Below, in pieces: positions 26,189 to 35,062 of a stretch of 64,000 nt of DNA (within the stretch, counting starts at the first letter, position 1; each line of letters opens with the position of its first letter). The notes beneath the pieces were generated by a model that saw only the letters and a program-made list of their open reading frames with translations, did no database searches and was not told the origin of the DNA. The translations under genes and the position numbers were made by a program. The stretch is taken from assembly GCA_947478405.1 (NCBI GenBank), contig CANJVX010000003.1, positions 84,202 through 148,201 on the forward strand, read 5' to 3'. The DNA is from Beijerinckiaceae bacterium (GTDB taxonomy: Bacteria > Pseudomonadota > Alphaproteobacteria > Rhizobiales > Beijerinckiaceae).

Positions 26189-28555
26189 ATGAGTGGGACC
26201 GGTATTGGCGCGCGCGTTCAGCGCAAAGAAGATTTCCGTTTCATCACTGGCAAGGGACAATATACGGATGATGTGAACTGCTATGGCCAAGCCCATGCGG
26301 TTTTTCTGCGCTCGCCGCATGCCCATGCAGATATTGTGTCCATCAAACTTGATGCGGCGCGCGACATGGCCGGTGTTGTTGATATTTTTACAGGCGATGA
26401 TCTCGCCGCCGACAAGATCGGCGGTCTCATCTGCGGCTGGATGATCCATTCCAAAGACGGCTCACCCATGAAAGCGGGTGCACATCCAGCCCTAGCGCAA
26501 GGCAAGGTGCGCTATGTTGGTGATCATGTGGCGGTGGTGATTGCCGAGACGCAGGCGCAGGCGCGCGATGCGATGGAAAAGATCGAAGTTGATTACAAGG
26601 TTTTGTCGCCCGTCGTCTCCATGGCCGATGCGGTGAGGGCGGGTGCGCCGGTTCTGCATGACGTGGCTCCCCATAATATTGTCTATAATTGGTCGCTGGG
26701 CGATGAGGCGGCTGCTGATGCGGCTTTTGCAACAGCGGCACATGTGACGAAACTTGATATTATCAACAATCGTCTCGTCCCCAATGCTATGGAGCCGCGT
26801 GCGGCTGTCGGCGATTATAATTCTGGCAGCGGTGGTTTCACGCTGTATACGACGAGTCAGAATCCGCATGTCGCGCGTCTCGTACTCTCGGCTTTCATCG
26901 GGATCGCGCCCGAACACAAGTTGCGCGTGATCGCGCCGGATGTGGGCGGTGGTTTCGGCTCGAAGATCTTCATTTATGCGGAAGAAACCGTTTGCGTCTG
27001 GGCAGCCAAGAAAGTCGGCCGTCCGGTGAAATGGGTGGCGGACCGCACGGAAGCGTTTCTGTCGGATGCACATGGGCGCGATCATGTGACGCATGCTGAA
27101 ATGGCACTTGATGCGTCGGGCAAGATTCTCGGATTGCGCGTGAAGACGAGGGCCAATCTGGGCGCTTATCTTTCAACCTTCTCCAGCTGCGTGCCTACCT
27201 ATCTCTATGCGCCGCTCCTGTCCGGCCAATATGACATCCCCGCCATCTATGCGGAAGTCGATGGCATTTACACCAATACGGCGCCGGTCGATGCCTATCG
27301 CGGTGCGGGGCGGCCGGAAGCCACGTTCGTCATTGAGCGCATGGTGGAAGTTGCTGCGCGCGAGATGAAGCAGGATCCGGCGGAATTCCGCCGCAGGAAT
27401 TTCGTGCGCAACTTCCCCCATCAGACACCGGTCATCATGTGCTATGACGCAGGCGATTATGATGCCTCGATGACCAAGGCGTTGGAGATGGCCGATTATA
27501 AAAATATCGGCGCACGCAAGGCGGCCTCCGCCAAGAAGGGTCTTCTGCGCGGCGTTGGTTTTTCGGCCTATATTGAAGCCTGTGGTATTGCGCCTTCAGC
27601 CGCTGTTGGGTCGCTGGGTGCAGGTGTGGGCCTGTGGGAATCAGCCGAAGTGCGCGTGAATCCGGTCGGCACGGTGGAAATTCTCACCGGTTCCCATTCA
27701 CATGGGCAGGGACACGAGACGACTTTTGCGCAGCTTGTCTCCGAACGTCTGGGCATTTCCATCGACAATGTCGCGATCATTCATGGCGACACGGACAAAG
27801 TGCAGATGGGCATGGGTACTTATGGCTCGCGCTCGGGCGCGGTGGGCATGTCAGCGCTCTCCAAAGCGCTCGACAAGATTGAAACCAAGGCGAAGAAAGT
27901 CGCTGGCTTTGTGCTGGAAGCCTCGCCTGATGACATTGAATTCAAGGACGGCAAATTTTCTGTGCGCGGGACTGACAAGGAGATCGATTTCGCCTCGGTC
28001 GCTTTGCAGGCCTATATTGCGCATAAGTTCAACGGGCAGGAGCTCGAGCCCGGCTTGAAGGAAAGCGCTTTCTGGGATCCGACCAATTTCACCTTCCCGG
28101 CGGGTGTGCATATTTGCGAAGTAGAGATCGACCCCGCCACCGGTGTCACGCGCATCGACCGCTGGACGGCGGTGGATGATTTCGGAAATGTTATCAATCC
28201 GATGATTGTTGAGGGCCAGGTCCATGGCGGTATTGCCCAGGGTGTCGGCCAAGCGTTGCTCGAGGGGGCGGTCTATGATGCCAACGGGCAGCTCGTGACC
28301 GCCAGCTATATGGATTATGCCATGCCCCGCGCGGATGATCTGCCCTCTTATGATGTCGGCATGACCCAAACGGCCTGTCCCTCGAATCCGCTTGGCATTA
28401 AAGGCTGCGGGGAGGCCGGCGCCATTGCCGCCCCGCCGGCCGTCATGAATGCCATCACCGATGCGCTCGGCCATGAGGAAATTGCTATGCCGGCCACCCC
28501 CTTGGCCGTCTGGCGGGCGGCGCAACGGCTGGCGCCTCGGGCTGCGGCAGAATGA
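26189..28555 (+). CDS. coxL: Form II CoxL-type molybdenum hydroxylase large subunit
   Basis: A 788-residue molybdenum-cofactor subunit of the xanthine oxidase family. The active-site loop at residues 369-375 reads AYRGAGR, the form II signature. True form I CO dehydrogenase has AYRCSFR, whose Cys carries the copper-sulfur link. The catalytic Glu is in GCGEAGAIA (Glu742). DVGGGFGSK near residue 250 and SHSHGQGHETTFAQ near 505 are cofactor-binding segments. Many form II proteins do not oxidise CO efficiently and may act on other aldehydes or heterocycles, so the reaction stays open. GGAG precedes the start. Confidence 0.94.
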   Translation: MSGTGIGARVQRKEDFRFITGKGQYTDDVNCYGQAHAVFLRSPHAHADIVSIKLDAARDMAGVVDIFTGDDLAADKIGGLICGWMIHSKDGSPMKAGAHPALAQGKVRYVGDHVAVVIAETQAQARDAMEKIEVDYKVLSPVVSMADAVRAGAPVLHDVAPHNIVYNWSLGDEAAADAAFATAAHVTKLDIINNRLVPNAMEPRAAVGDYNSGSGGFTLYTTSQNPHVARLVLSAFIGIAPEHKLRVIAPDVGGGFGSKIFIYAEETVCVWAAKKVGRPVKWVADRTEAFLSDAHGRDHVTHAEMALDASGKILGLRVKTRANLGAYLSTFSSCVPTYLYAPLLSGQYDIPAIYAEVDGIYTNTAPVDAYRGAGRPEATFVIERMVEVAAREMKQDPAEFRRRNFVRNFPHQTPVIMCYDAGDYDASMTKALEMADYKNIGARKAASAKKGLLRGVGFSAYIEACGIAPSAAVGSLGAGVGLWESAEVRVNPVGTVEILTGSHSHGQGHETTFAQLVSERLGISIDNVAIIHGDTDKVQMGMGTYGSRSGAVGMSALSKALDKIETKAKKVAGFVLEASPDDIEFKDGKFSVRGTDKEIDFASVALQAYIAHKFNGQELEPGLKESAFWDPTNFTFPAGVHICEVEIDPATGVTRIDRWTAVDDFGNVINPMIVEGQVHGGIAQGVGQALLEGAVYDANGQLVTASYMDYAMPRADDLPSYDVGMTQTACPSNPLGIKGCGEAGAIAAPPAVMNAITDALGHEEIAMPATPLAVWRAAQRLAPRAAAE

Positions 28556-28638
28556 AGGAACTGGCGGTGGGCGCCCGCGCCCGCTAATATGTTTGCAGAA
28601 CGTCAACGCGGCGAAGGCCAGCGTTCAGGGAGAAGAAA

Positions 28639-29430
28639 ATGTATCCGTTCACCTATCATCGCCCCGGCTCGCTGGCGGATGCCGTGAAACTCGCGGGCAG
28701 CGACGAAGCCAAAATTATGGCAGGCGGCATGACGCTCCTGCCGACGATGAAGCAGCGCCTTGCGGCGCCCTCCGACATTGTCGATTTGAACGGTCTGGAT
28801 CTCGCGGGCATCAAGGTTGAAGGCGGCAAGGTGACCATTGGTGCCATGACGCGCCACGCCGATGTGGCCGGCAATGCTGATTTGCACAAGGCGATCCCCG
28901 CGCTCGCAGAGCTGGCTGGCATGATCGGTGATCCGATGGTGCGCCATCGCGGTACGATTGGCGGCTCGGTGTCTAACAATGATCCGGCGGCCGATTATCC
29001 CTCAGCCTGTCTTGCGCTGGGCGCGACCATTGTGACCAGCAAGCGTGAAATGGCTGCGGAGGATTTTTTCACCGGCCTGTTCGAGACAGCCCTTGAGCCG
29101 GGCGAGATCGTGACCAAATTCGTCTTCCCCGTACCGGAAAAGGCGAATTATCAGAAGTTTCGCAACCCCGCCTCGCGCTACGCGATTGTGGGCGTGTTTG
29201 TTGCTAAATTTGCAGCCGGCGTGCGTGTGGCTGTGACGGGTGCAGGCTCGAGCGGCGTGTTCCGCCAGTTTGATTTCGAAGAGGCTTTGTCGAAGATTTT
29301 TTCGACTCAGGCGATTGAAGGGATCAAGCAGTCGGCTGATGGTCTGAATTCCGACATTCATGCCGACGCCGCCTATCGTGCCCATCTGATCGGCGTGATG
29401 GCGCGCCGCGCGGTTGAGGCTGCGCGCTAA
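28639..29430 (+). CDS. coxM: Molybdenum hydroxylase / CO-dehydrogenase FAD subunit
   Basis: A 263-residue flavoprotein of the CoxM family. FAD-binding segments are AGGMTLLPTMKQRL (about 31-44) and TIGGSVSNNDPAADYP (about 111-126). A CO_deh_flav_C-like domain covers the last 90 residues. It accepts electrons from CoxS. The S-L-M order differs from the M-S-L order of the best-known form I operon and is usual for form II. Confidence 0.94.
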   Translation: MYPFTYHRPGSLADAVKLAGSDEAKIMAGGMTLLPTMKQRLAAPSDIVDLNGLDLAGIKVEGGKVTIGAMTRHADVAGNADLHKAIPALAELAGMIGDPMVRHRGTIGGSVSNNDPAADYPSACLALGATIVTSKREMAAEDFFTGLFETALEPGEIVTKFVFPVPEKANYQKFRNPASRYAIVGVFVAKFAAGVRVAVTGAGSSGVFRQFDFEEALSKIFSTQAIEGIKQSADGLNSDIHADAAYRAHLIGVMARRAVEAAR

Positions 29431-29559
29431 CCCTCTCCCAAAGGGAGAGGGTTAGCGCGGAGCGCCGGGGTGAGGGGTTACACCCTCACAATGTAAGATC
29501 GTAACCCCTCATCCGCCCGCTCGCGCGGGCACCTTCTCCCTCTGGGAGAAGGAGAGGGC
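29431..29559. repeat. Large hairpin intergenic repeat of a different family
   Basis: Nested inverted repeats: CCCTCTCCCAAAGGGAGAGGG folds on itself, GGGGTGAGGGGTTA faces TAACCCCTCATCCGCCC, and CTTCTCCCTCTGGGAGAAGG folds again. Such blocks are common mobile intergenic elements in rhizobial genomes. This one sits inside the cox operon between coxM and the MoxR gene and could affect the mRNA. Confidence 0.8.
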
Positions 29560-29588
29560 AGCGCTAGGGCGGCAGACGGAGACTTGGT

Positions 29589-30494
29589 TTGACCGCATTG
29601 CCTGCATCCATCGACGAAACCCTCGCCCTTCTGACGCGTGGTGGCTATGTCGCTGATCGCTCTTTGGCGACGGTGGTTTTCCTCTCATTGAAAATGGGAC
29701 GCCCGCTTTTTCTGGAAGGTGAGGCAGGTGTCGGCAAAACAGAAATTGCGAAAGTTCTGGCCAGCACACTGGGACGCAAGCTCATTCGACTGCAATGCTA
29801 TGAGGGGCTTGATGTCTCCTCAGCCGTGTATGAATGGGATTATGCGCGCCAGATGATGGCGATCCGTTTGGCGGAAGCCAGCGGCGAGCAAGATCGTGCA
29901 CGTATCGAGAGTGATATTTTTTCGGAACGCTATTTGATCAAGCGTCCACTCCTGCAGGCGCTCGAAACATGCACCGAAGGTCCACCCGTTTTGCTTATTG
30001 ATGAGCTGGACCGAACAGATGAGGCTTTTGAGGCCTTTCTGCTGGAAATTCTTTCTGATTTTCAGGTGAGCGTGCCTGAGCTTGGCACCATCCGCGCAGA
30101 TCATCCCCCGATTGTTATCATCACCTCCAACCGCACACGCGAAGTGCATGACGCGCTGAAGCGGCGTTGTCTTTATCATTGGGTCGATTATCCCGATGCT
30201 GCGCGCGAGCTTGAAATTTTGCGCATAAAAGTCCCCGGTGCCGACGCGCGGCTGTCGCGCGAGATTGTTGCTTTCGTGCAGGCCTTGCGCAAAGTCGATT
30301 TGTTCAAACTGCCCGGTGTTGCTGAAACACTTGATTGGGCATCCGCGCTCACCGAACTGGATGCAGTCTCGCTTGATCCTGCTAGCATCGGCGACACGCT
30401 GGGTGTGCTGTTGAAATATCAGGATGACATTCAAAAGTTGCAGGGCTCGGAACTGCAAAAGACGCTTGAGGCGGCAAAGGCCGCTGTCGTCTGA
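29589..30494 (+). CDS. coxD: MoxR-type AAA+ ATPase (CoxD)
   Basis: A 301-residue AAA+ protein started from TTG with weak upstream signals. Walker A is GEAGVGKT (44-51), Walker B VLLIDELDRTDE (134-145), and SNRTREVHDALKRRC carries sensor and arginine-finger residues. CoxD proteins are MoxR-like chaperones needed to mature the [CuSMoO2] or related molybdenum site, and they work with the VWA protein CoxE. The next gene, four bases on, is that partner. Confidence 0.93.
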   Translation: MTALPASIDETLALLTRGGYVADRSLATVVFLSLKMGRPLFLEGEAGVGKTEIAKVLASTLGRKLIRLQCYEGLDVSSAVYEWDYARQMMAIRLAEASGEQDRARIESDIFSERYLIKRPLLQALETCTEGPPVLLIDELDRTDEAFEAFLLEILSDFQVSVPELGTIRADHPPIVIITSNRTREVHDALKRRCLYHWVDYPDAARELEILRIKVPGADARLSREIVAFVQALRKVDLFKLPGVAETLDWASALTELDAVSLDPASIGDTLGVLLKYQDDIQKLQGSELQKTLEAAKAAVV

Positions 30495-30497
30495 GAC

Positions 30498-31694
30498 ATG
30501 GGCAAGCTTCCTGAAAACATCGCGCATTTTGGCCGGCTTTTGCGAGATGCAGGCCTGCCCGTTGGCCCCGGCCATTTAATTGATGCCCTAGAAGCGGTGG
30601 AAGTGGCGGGCGTATCCTCGCGGGAAGATTTTCGTAGCCTCTTGCATGCAGTCTTTGTGAGCAAGCATGAGCAGAGTGTTATCTTTCATGCCGCTTTCGA
30701 TCTCTTCTGGAAAAAGCGTGGCTTTATCGAAAAACTGATTGCGATGATGTCGCCTCTGGCTGAGCCGCAAAAACAATCGGCCAAGCCCGCACCAGGTGCC
30801 ACGCGTCTGGCAGAAGCGCTCGCCAAAAACAGGCCCAAGCGCGAGCCCCCCCCCGAGATCGAACATGATATGCGCCTCACCATGTCGGGCGATGAAGTGC
30901 TGCAGAAAAAAGATTTCGCTCAGATGAGCGTCGAGGAATTGCGCCGTGCAGAAAAAGTAATTGCGCGCCTGCATCTGCCCGAGGACGAGTTGCGCACACG
31001 CCGCTTTCGTGCAGATGCTCGCGGGGGTAGGCTTGATCCGCGCGCAAGTTTGCGGCTGGCTTTGTCACGCGGCGGAGATATGTTCCAGCTCGCAAGGCGA
31101 GAGCCTGTCATGCGCCCGCCGCCTCTTGTGGCGCTGTGCGATATTTCAGGGTCAATGAGCGAATATTCGCGCGTCTTCCTGCATTTTCTGCATCGACTCA
31201 CTGATGAGCGGCAGCGTGTCGAGACATTTCTCTTCGGCACGCGGCTCACCAATGTCACACGTGCCTTGCGCCATCGCGATATTGACGCCGCCTTGGCGCA
31301 AGTATCATCGGCGGTGCCCGATTGGTCGGGCGGAACACGGATCGGTGCCTCTCTTCATGCCTTTAATCAGCAATGGTCGCGCCGCGTCTTGGGGCAGGGC
31401 GCGACTGTGTTGTTATTTACAGATGGGCTTGAGCGCGAGGGCATCGAGCAACTCTCTTTCGAAATAGGCCGACTGCACCGCTCCTGTCGGCGTCTCATTT
31501 GGTTGAACCCGCTTTTGCGCTATGATGGCTTTGAAGCGAAAGCCTCGGGCATTCGCGCCATCTTGCCCCATGTCGATGAATTCCGCTCCGTCCATCGCCT
31601 GGCGTCGTTGCAAGATTTGGCCGAAGCTTTGTCGCGCCCCGTCTTGCGGCGGAAAAGCGATCCGCGTGTGTGGTTGAAAAAGGCGTCTGCATGA
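30498..31694 (+). CDS. coxE: VWA-domain protein CoxE
   Basis: A 398-residue protein with a helical N-terminal half and a von Willebrand A domain from about residue 205. The metal-ion-dependent adhesion motif is DISGSMS (215-221). Later conserved pieces are ERQRVETFLFGTRLTNVTRAL and WSGGTRIGASLHAFN. It pairs with MoxR ATPases for metal-centre assembly. It starts three bases after coxD ends and overlaps the following gene by ATGA. Confidence 0.93.
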   Translation: MGKLPENIAHFGRLLRDAGLPVGPGHLIDALEAVEVAGVSSREDFRSLLHAVFVSKHEQSVIFHAAFDLFWKKRGFIEKLIAMMSPLAEPQKQSAKPAPGATRLAEALAKNRPKREPPPEIEHDMRLTMSGDEVLQKKDFAQMSVEELRRAEKVIARLHLPEDELRTRRFRADARGGRLDPRASLRLALSRGGDMFQLARREPVMRPPPLVALCDISGSMSEYSRVFLHFLHRLTDERQRVETFLFGTRLTNVTRALRHRDIDAALAQVSSAVPDWSGGTRIGASLHAFNQQWSRRVLGQGATVLLFTDGLEREGIEQLSFEIGRLHRSCRRLIWLNPLLRYDGFEAKASGIRAILPHVDEFRSVHRLASLQDLAEALSRPVLRRKSDPRVWLKKASA

Positions 31695-32218
31695 GGCAGT
31701 TCAAACAAATCGGCTGGACGGCGCTGGCACTTGTCTTTCTTGGCGTGTCTTGGTTGTGGGACACGTTTGCGCCTCTCGTACAGGCCATCATCGATGTCTT
31801 GCCGCTGCGCCGCCTGAAAGCATGGGCGCATGCCTTGCTTGAGCGCCTGTCGCCCTATGGAACGCTACTGGTTTTTCTCATTCCGCTGGTGCTGAGCGAG
31901 ATCATCAAGCTCATTGCTTTTGTGGGCTTTGCGCGGGGACAGATTTTTGCAGGCATTCTGATTTATCTCTTTGCCGAAATCGTCCGCTTTGGTCTGGCGG
32001 CCTATGTCTGGGCCGTGTGCCGGGACAAGCTTTTGTCCATTGACTGGGTGGCAAGGCTCCATGTTTGGCTGTTGCGGTTGAATGATTTGGCGCAACGCCA
32101 GATCGCACCGGTGCGGGCCTGGATCAGGCAGGCGTTGGCAGAGGCTGGCCTCACTGGAGGCACAGCGGGGCTATGGGCTCGCATCAAGGCGCTGTGGCGT
32201 TACGCACGGCGGGGGTAA
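31691..32218 (+). CDS. Membrane protein in the cox-type operon, function unknown
   Basis: The ATG at 31691 overlaps the coxE stop (ATGA) and gives 175 residues. Two or three hydrophobic segments (about 5-24, 55-76 and 80-103) precede an amphipathic, Arg/Leu-rich C-terminal half with no further membrane span. The coupling with coxE suggests a role in the operon. The family is unknown to me. A dispersed repeat follows. Confidence 0.75.
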   Translation: MRQFKQIGWTALALVFLGVSWLWDTFAPLVQAIIDVLPLRRLKAWAHALLERLSPYGTLLVFLIPLVLSEIIKLIAFVGFARGQIFAGILIYLFAEIVRFGLAAYVWAVCRDKLLSIDWVARLHVWLLRLNDLAQRQIAPVRAWIRQALAEAGLTGGTAGLWARIKALWRYARRG

Positions 32219-32235
32219 GGCGGCCCCGACCCTCG

Positions 32236-32325
32236 CCGTCATTGCGAGGAGCCGAAGGCGATGCGCCAATCCAGAGGTGACGCGTGACGCTCCCGGATTG
32301 CTTCGCTTTGTTCGCAAGGGCGGCG
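32236..32325. repeat. Dispersed palindromic repeat, diverged full copy
   Basis: CCGTCATTGCGAGGAGCCGAA and CAATCCAGAGG on the left face TCCCGGATTGCTTCGCTTTG and TTCGCAAGGGCGG on the right. This is the last copy of the family in the window; none was seen beyond 35.8 kb. Confidence 0.8.
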
Positions 32326-32380
32326 GTTTGTCCTGCGCCCTTGCCGAGGCTATATTCTGCACCAACATCACGGAGGCAAC

Positions 32381-32707
32381 ATGCTGGCGAGCGATGAAGA
32401 TATTTTGGGACAGGCAGAAGCCTGGCTGCGCGCGGGCAAGGGCGTGGCGCTTGCGACCGTGATCGAGACTTGGGGCTCGGCGCCCCGTCCCGTGGGCTCG
32501 CATCTGGCGATTACTGAAGACGGGCATTTTCTGGGCTCGGTTTCAGGCGGTTGCGTTGAGGGGGATGTGGTGACCGAGGCACTCGACTGCATTGCCGATG
32601 GTAAGACACGCATGCTGGAATTTGGCGTGGCGGATGAAACCGCCTGGCGCTCGGGCCTCTCTTGCGGTGGGCGTATTCGCGTTTATGTCGAGAAGGTCTC
32701 CTCATGA
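32381..32707 (+). CDS. XdhC/CoxI-family protein, N-terminal half
   Basis: A 108-residue protein that is only the first domain of XdhC/CoxI: ATVIETWGSAPRPVGSHLAI and GSVSGGCVEGDVV are the defining segments. XdhC binds molybdenum cofactor, helps sulfurate it and inserts it into hydroxylases such as CoxL. GGAGG precedes the start. The second half is encoded by the next, overlapping gene rather than in the same chain. Confidence 0.93.
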   Translation: MLASDEDILGQAEAWLRAGKGVALATVIETWGSAPRPVGSHLAITEDGHFLGSVSGGCVEGDVVTEALDCIADGKTRMLEFGVADETAWRSGLSCGGRIRVYVEKVSS

Positions 32708-33405
32708 AGCGCGCTCTTCTGGAACAATTGAACGCCGCACGCCAAGAGCGGCGCGCGGCTGTATTGGTGACAGCGCTTGAGAGCGGTGATCAGCGTCTGG
32801 TGACGCCTGACATGTTGGGCACTGATCTTCTGGGTGACGAGATTGATGCCGCTTTGCGCGCTGGCAAAAGCCGCTTGGTGGAACAAGAGGGCAAAAGTTT
32901 CTTCCTCACCGTGCAAGTGCCACCTGTGCGCCTGGTTGTGATTGGCGCCGTGCATATTTCGCAAGCTTTGGCGCCCATGGCCAAACTGGCTGGTTTCGAC
33001 ATGGTGATTGTTGATCCGCGCACCGCTTTCGCCACGCCCGAGCGTTTTCCTGATGTGCAAGTGATCGCTGAATGGCCAGAAACTGTTCTGCCGCCGATGA
33101 AGATTGATCGCTATACGGCGATCTGCTGTTTCACCCATGATCCCAAGATTGACGATCCGGCGCTTGAGCAGGCGTTGCGGGCACAATGTTTCTATGTCGG
33201 AGCTTTGGGCTCGCGCAAAACACATGCAAAACGTGTCGAACGGCTGGAAGCAAAAGGTTTCACGCCAGACGATATCGCGCGCATTCGTGCCCCGATTGGT
33301 CTTGATATTGGCGCGGTGACGCCGACAGAGATCGCCGTATCTGTTCTGGGCGAGGTCATTCTGGCGCTGCGTAAAAAGCCGCTGCGGATGGAGACCCCAG
33401 CGTGA
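32704..33405 (+). CDS. XdhC/CoxF-family protein with Rossmann-like domain
   Basis: The ATG at 32704 overlaps the previous stop (ATGA); 233 residues. Residues 1-70 form a short N-terminal domain. From about 75 comes the XdhC C-terminal Rossmann domain: VRLVVIGAVHISQALAPMAKLAGFDMVIVDPRTAF, then CCFTHDPKIDDPALEQALR, YVGALGSRKTHAKRVERL and RAPIGLDIGAVTPTEIAVS. With the upstream gene it makes a complete XdhC function in two chains. It overlaps the next gene by GTGA. Confidence 0.93.
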   Translation: MKRALLEQLNAARQERRAAVLVTALESGDQRLVTPDMLGTDLLGDEIDAALRAGKSRLVEQEGKSFFLTVQVPPVRLVVIGAVHISQALAPMAKLAGFDMVIVDPRTAFATPERFPDVQVIAEWPETVLPPMKIDRYTAICCFTHDPKIDDPALEQALRAQCFYVGALGSRKTHAKRVERLEAKGFTPDDIARIRAPIGLDIGAVTPTEIAVSVLGEVILALRKKPLRMETPA

Positions 33406-34418
33406 AATTTGGTCCCGTTGCCATTGCGCAAGCTGAAGGGGGTGTTCTTGCCCATTCGCTGCGCACAGACACGATGAGCCTGAAAAAAGGTGAGCATCTC
33501 ACGCGCGCCCATGTGGAAGCTTTGCAGGCCGCAGGTTTCGCGCAGGTGGTCGTGGCGCATATGGAGCCGGGCGATCTGAGCGAAGATGAGGCGGCGGCAC
33601 GTGTTGCAGAATATGTGGCTGGAGTGCATGTGCGTGTTGATGCGGCCTTTACCGGCCGCGCCAATCTTTTTGCGCAATGCAATGGCGTGTTGGTGGCAGA
33701 TCCCGCATCTGTGGATGCGCTGAATGAAATTGACGAGCAGATCACGTTGGCCACGCTCCCCCATCACCGCGCTGTGGTGGAAGGCGAGATGATTGGCACT
33801 GTGAAAGTGATCCCGTTCGCTGTATCGGAGCAGCTTGTCACGCGCACTATGCAGGCTATGCCAAAACACACGCTCTGCGTGGCGCCTTATGCGCCCAAGC
33901 GGATTTGCATCATCTCGACACTTCTGCCGGGACTGAAACCTTCAACTGTTGAGAAAACGCTTCGCATCATGGGCGAGCGTATTGCGCCTGCCAATGCTTC
34001 GATTGTTGACGATGCGCGTGTGGACCATGACATGGCAGCGCTGGCAGATGTAATTGCCCAATATACTGGGAGCTGCGATCTGATGATTGTTTTTGGCGCG
34101 TCTGCCATCACCGATCGGCGGGATGTGATTCCGGCGGCACTTGTAGCCGCTGGTGGCGAGATCGAACAATTCGGCATGCCGGTTGATCCGGGTAATCTCC
34201 TGTTGATCGGTTGCATAGCCGGCAAGCCTTTTCTCGGTGCACCCGGCTGCGCGCGATCCGCAAAAGAAAATGGCTTCGATTGGGTCTTGCAACGCATGCT
34301 GGCAGATATTCCCGTCAGTGCGCGGGATATTCGCCGTATGGGCTCGGGTGGCCTGCTGATGGAAATTGTTTCACGTCCGCAGCCACGCTCGGGTGGTGCG
34401 CCCCATGATGAAGAATAA
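33402..34418 (+). CDS. Molybdopterin-binding domain protein
   Basis: A 338-residue protein started from GTG, four bases overlapping the previous gene. The N-terminal half (MKFGPVAIAQAEGGVLAHSLR, LKKGEHLTRAHVEAL) resembles the substrate-entry domain of MoeA-like proteins. The C-terminal half (about 165-315; CIISTLLPGLKPSTVEKTLRIMGERI, DLMIVFGASAITDRRDVIPAAL, GMPVDPGNLLLIG) is a MoCF-type molybdopterin-binding fold. In related species it is fused to the nucleotidyltransferase that follows here as a separate gene. It probably handles or modifies the cofactor for CoxL. Confidence 0.88.
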   Translation: MKFGPVAIAQAEGGVLAHSLRTDTMSLKKGEHLTRAHVEALQAAGFAQVVVAHMEPGDLSEDEAAARVAEYVAGVHVRVDAAFTGRANLFAQCNGVLVADPASVDALNEIDEQITLATLPHHRAVVEGEMIGTVKVIPFAVSEQLVTRTMQAMPKHTLCVAPYAPKRICIISTLLPGLKPSTVEKTLRIMGERIAPANASIVDDARVDHDMAALADVIAQYTGSCDLMIVFGASAITDRRDVIPAALVAAGGEIEQFGMPVDPGNLLLIGCIAGKPFLGAPGCARSAKENGFDWVLQRMLADIPVSARDIRRMGSGGLLMEIVSRPQPRSGGAPHDEE

Positions 34419-35007
34419 AATAGCAGCTGTCATCCTTGCTGCTGGAGAAGGTAAACGCTTTCGCGCAGCCTCTGGCACGCAAGCACTCGCTACAAAATTG
34501 ATTGCGGATTATAAGGGAAAGCCGCTGGTGCGCCACGTCGTTGATGCGGCGCTCGCAGCGGGGCTTGCGCCGGTGATCGTGGTCACCGGCCATGCAGCGG
34601 ACGACGTGAAGCGCACGCTCGTCAATTGCCCGGTGAGGTATGTGCAGAATGATGATTATGCAAGCGGCATGGGGTCATCCTTACGCCTAGGCTTTGCCGC
34701 TCTCGATGGGCAGACAGGCGGGGCCATGGTTCTCTTGGGCGACATGCCATTGGTTGATGCGGCGCTGATCAGCGAAATGACCCGCGTCTTTGCAGATGAT
34801 GTGAGCGCCATTGTGCCTGTTTTTGAGGGCGAGCGAGGTAATCCCGTGCTTCTATCGATGCGGTTGGCACCTGAAATTGCCGTACTCACAGGTGATGCGG
34901 GAGCGCGCTATCTCTTGCGCGGGCGCGAGGACGTGCGGGAAATCGTGGTGTCTACTCCCGCCGCTCGGCTCGATATTGACACACCCGATGCATTGAAAAA
35001 TCTCTGA
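34408..35007 (+). CDS. MocA-type molybdenum cofactor nucleotidyltransferase
   Basis: Starting at one of two adjacent ATGs (34405 or 34408), about 200 residues. The NTP-transferase hallmark is VILAAGEGKRFR (about 7-18), followed by TKLIADYKGKPLVRHVVDAAL, YASGMGSSLRLGF and LLGDMPLV, where the Asp binds magnesium. The family includes MocA, which makes the cytosine dinucleotide form of the cofactor used by CO-dehydrogenase-type enzymes. It overlaps the preceding gene by 11 bases, giving direct coupling. Confidence 0.88.
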   Translation: MKNKIAAVILAAGEGKRFRAASGTQALATKLIADYKGKPLVRHVVDAALAAGLAPVIVVTGHAADDVKRTLVNCPVRYVQNDDYASGMGSSLRLGFAALDGQTGGAMVLLGDMPLVDAALISEMTRVFADDVSAIVPVFEGERGNPVLLSMRLAPEIAVLTGDAGARYLLRGREDVREIVVSTPAARLDIDTPDALKNL

Positions 35008-35062
35008 GCGATCCGTTGGCCGTTGGACTGCGTATGCACAACGCAGGTTCATGGAGGTTGAT

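Noticed and set aside
26189..28555. Classical form I CO dehydrogenase
   Set aside because: The active-site loop lacks the copper-binding Cys (AYRGAGR), so a form I assignment was not used.
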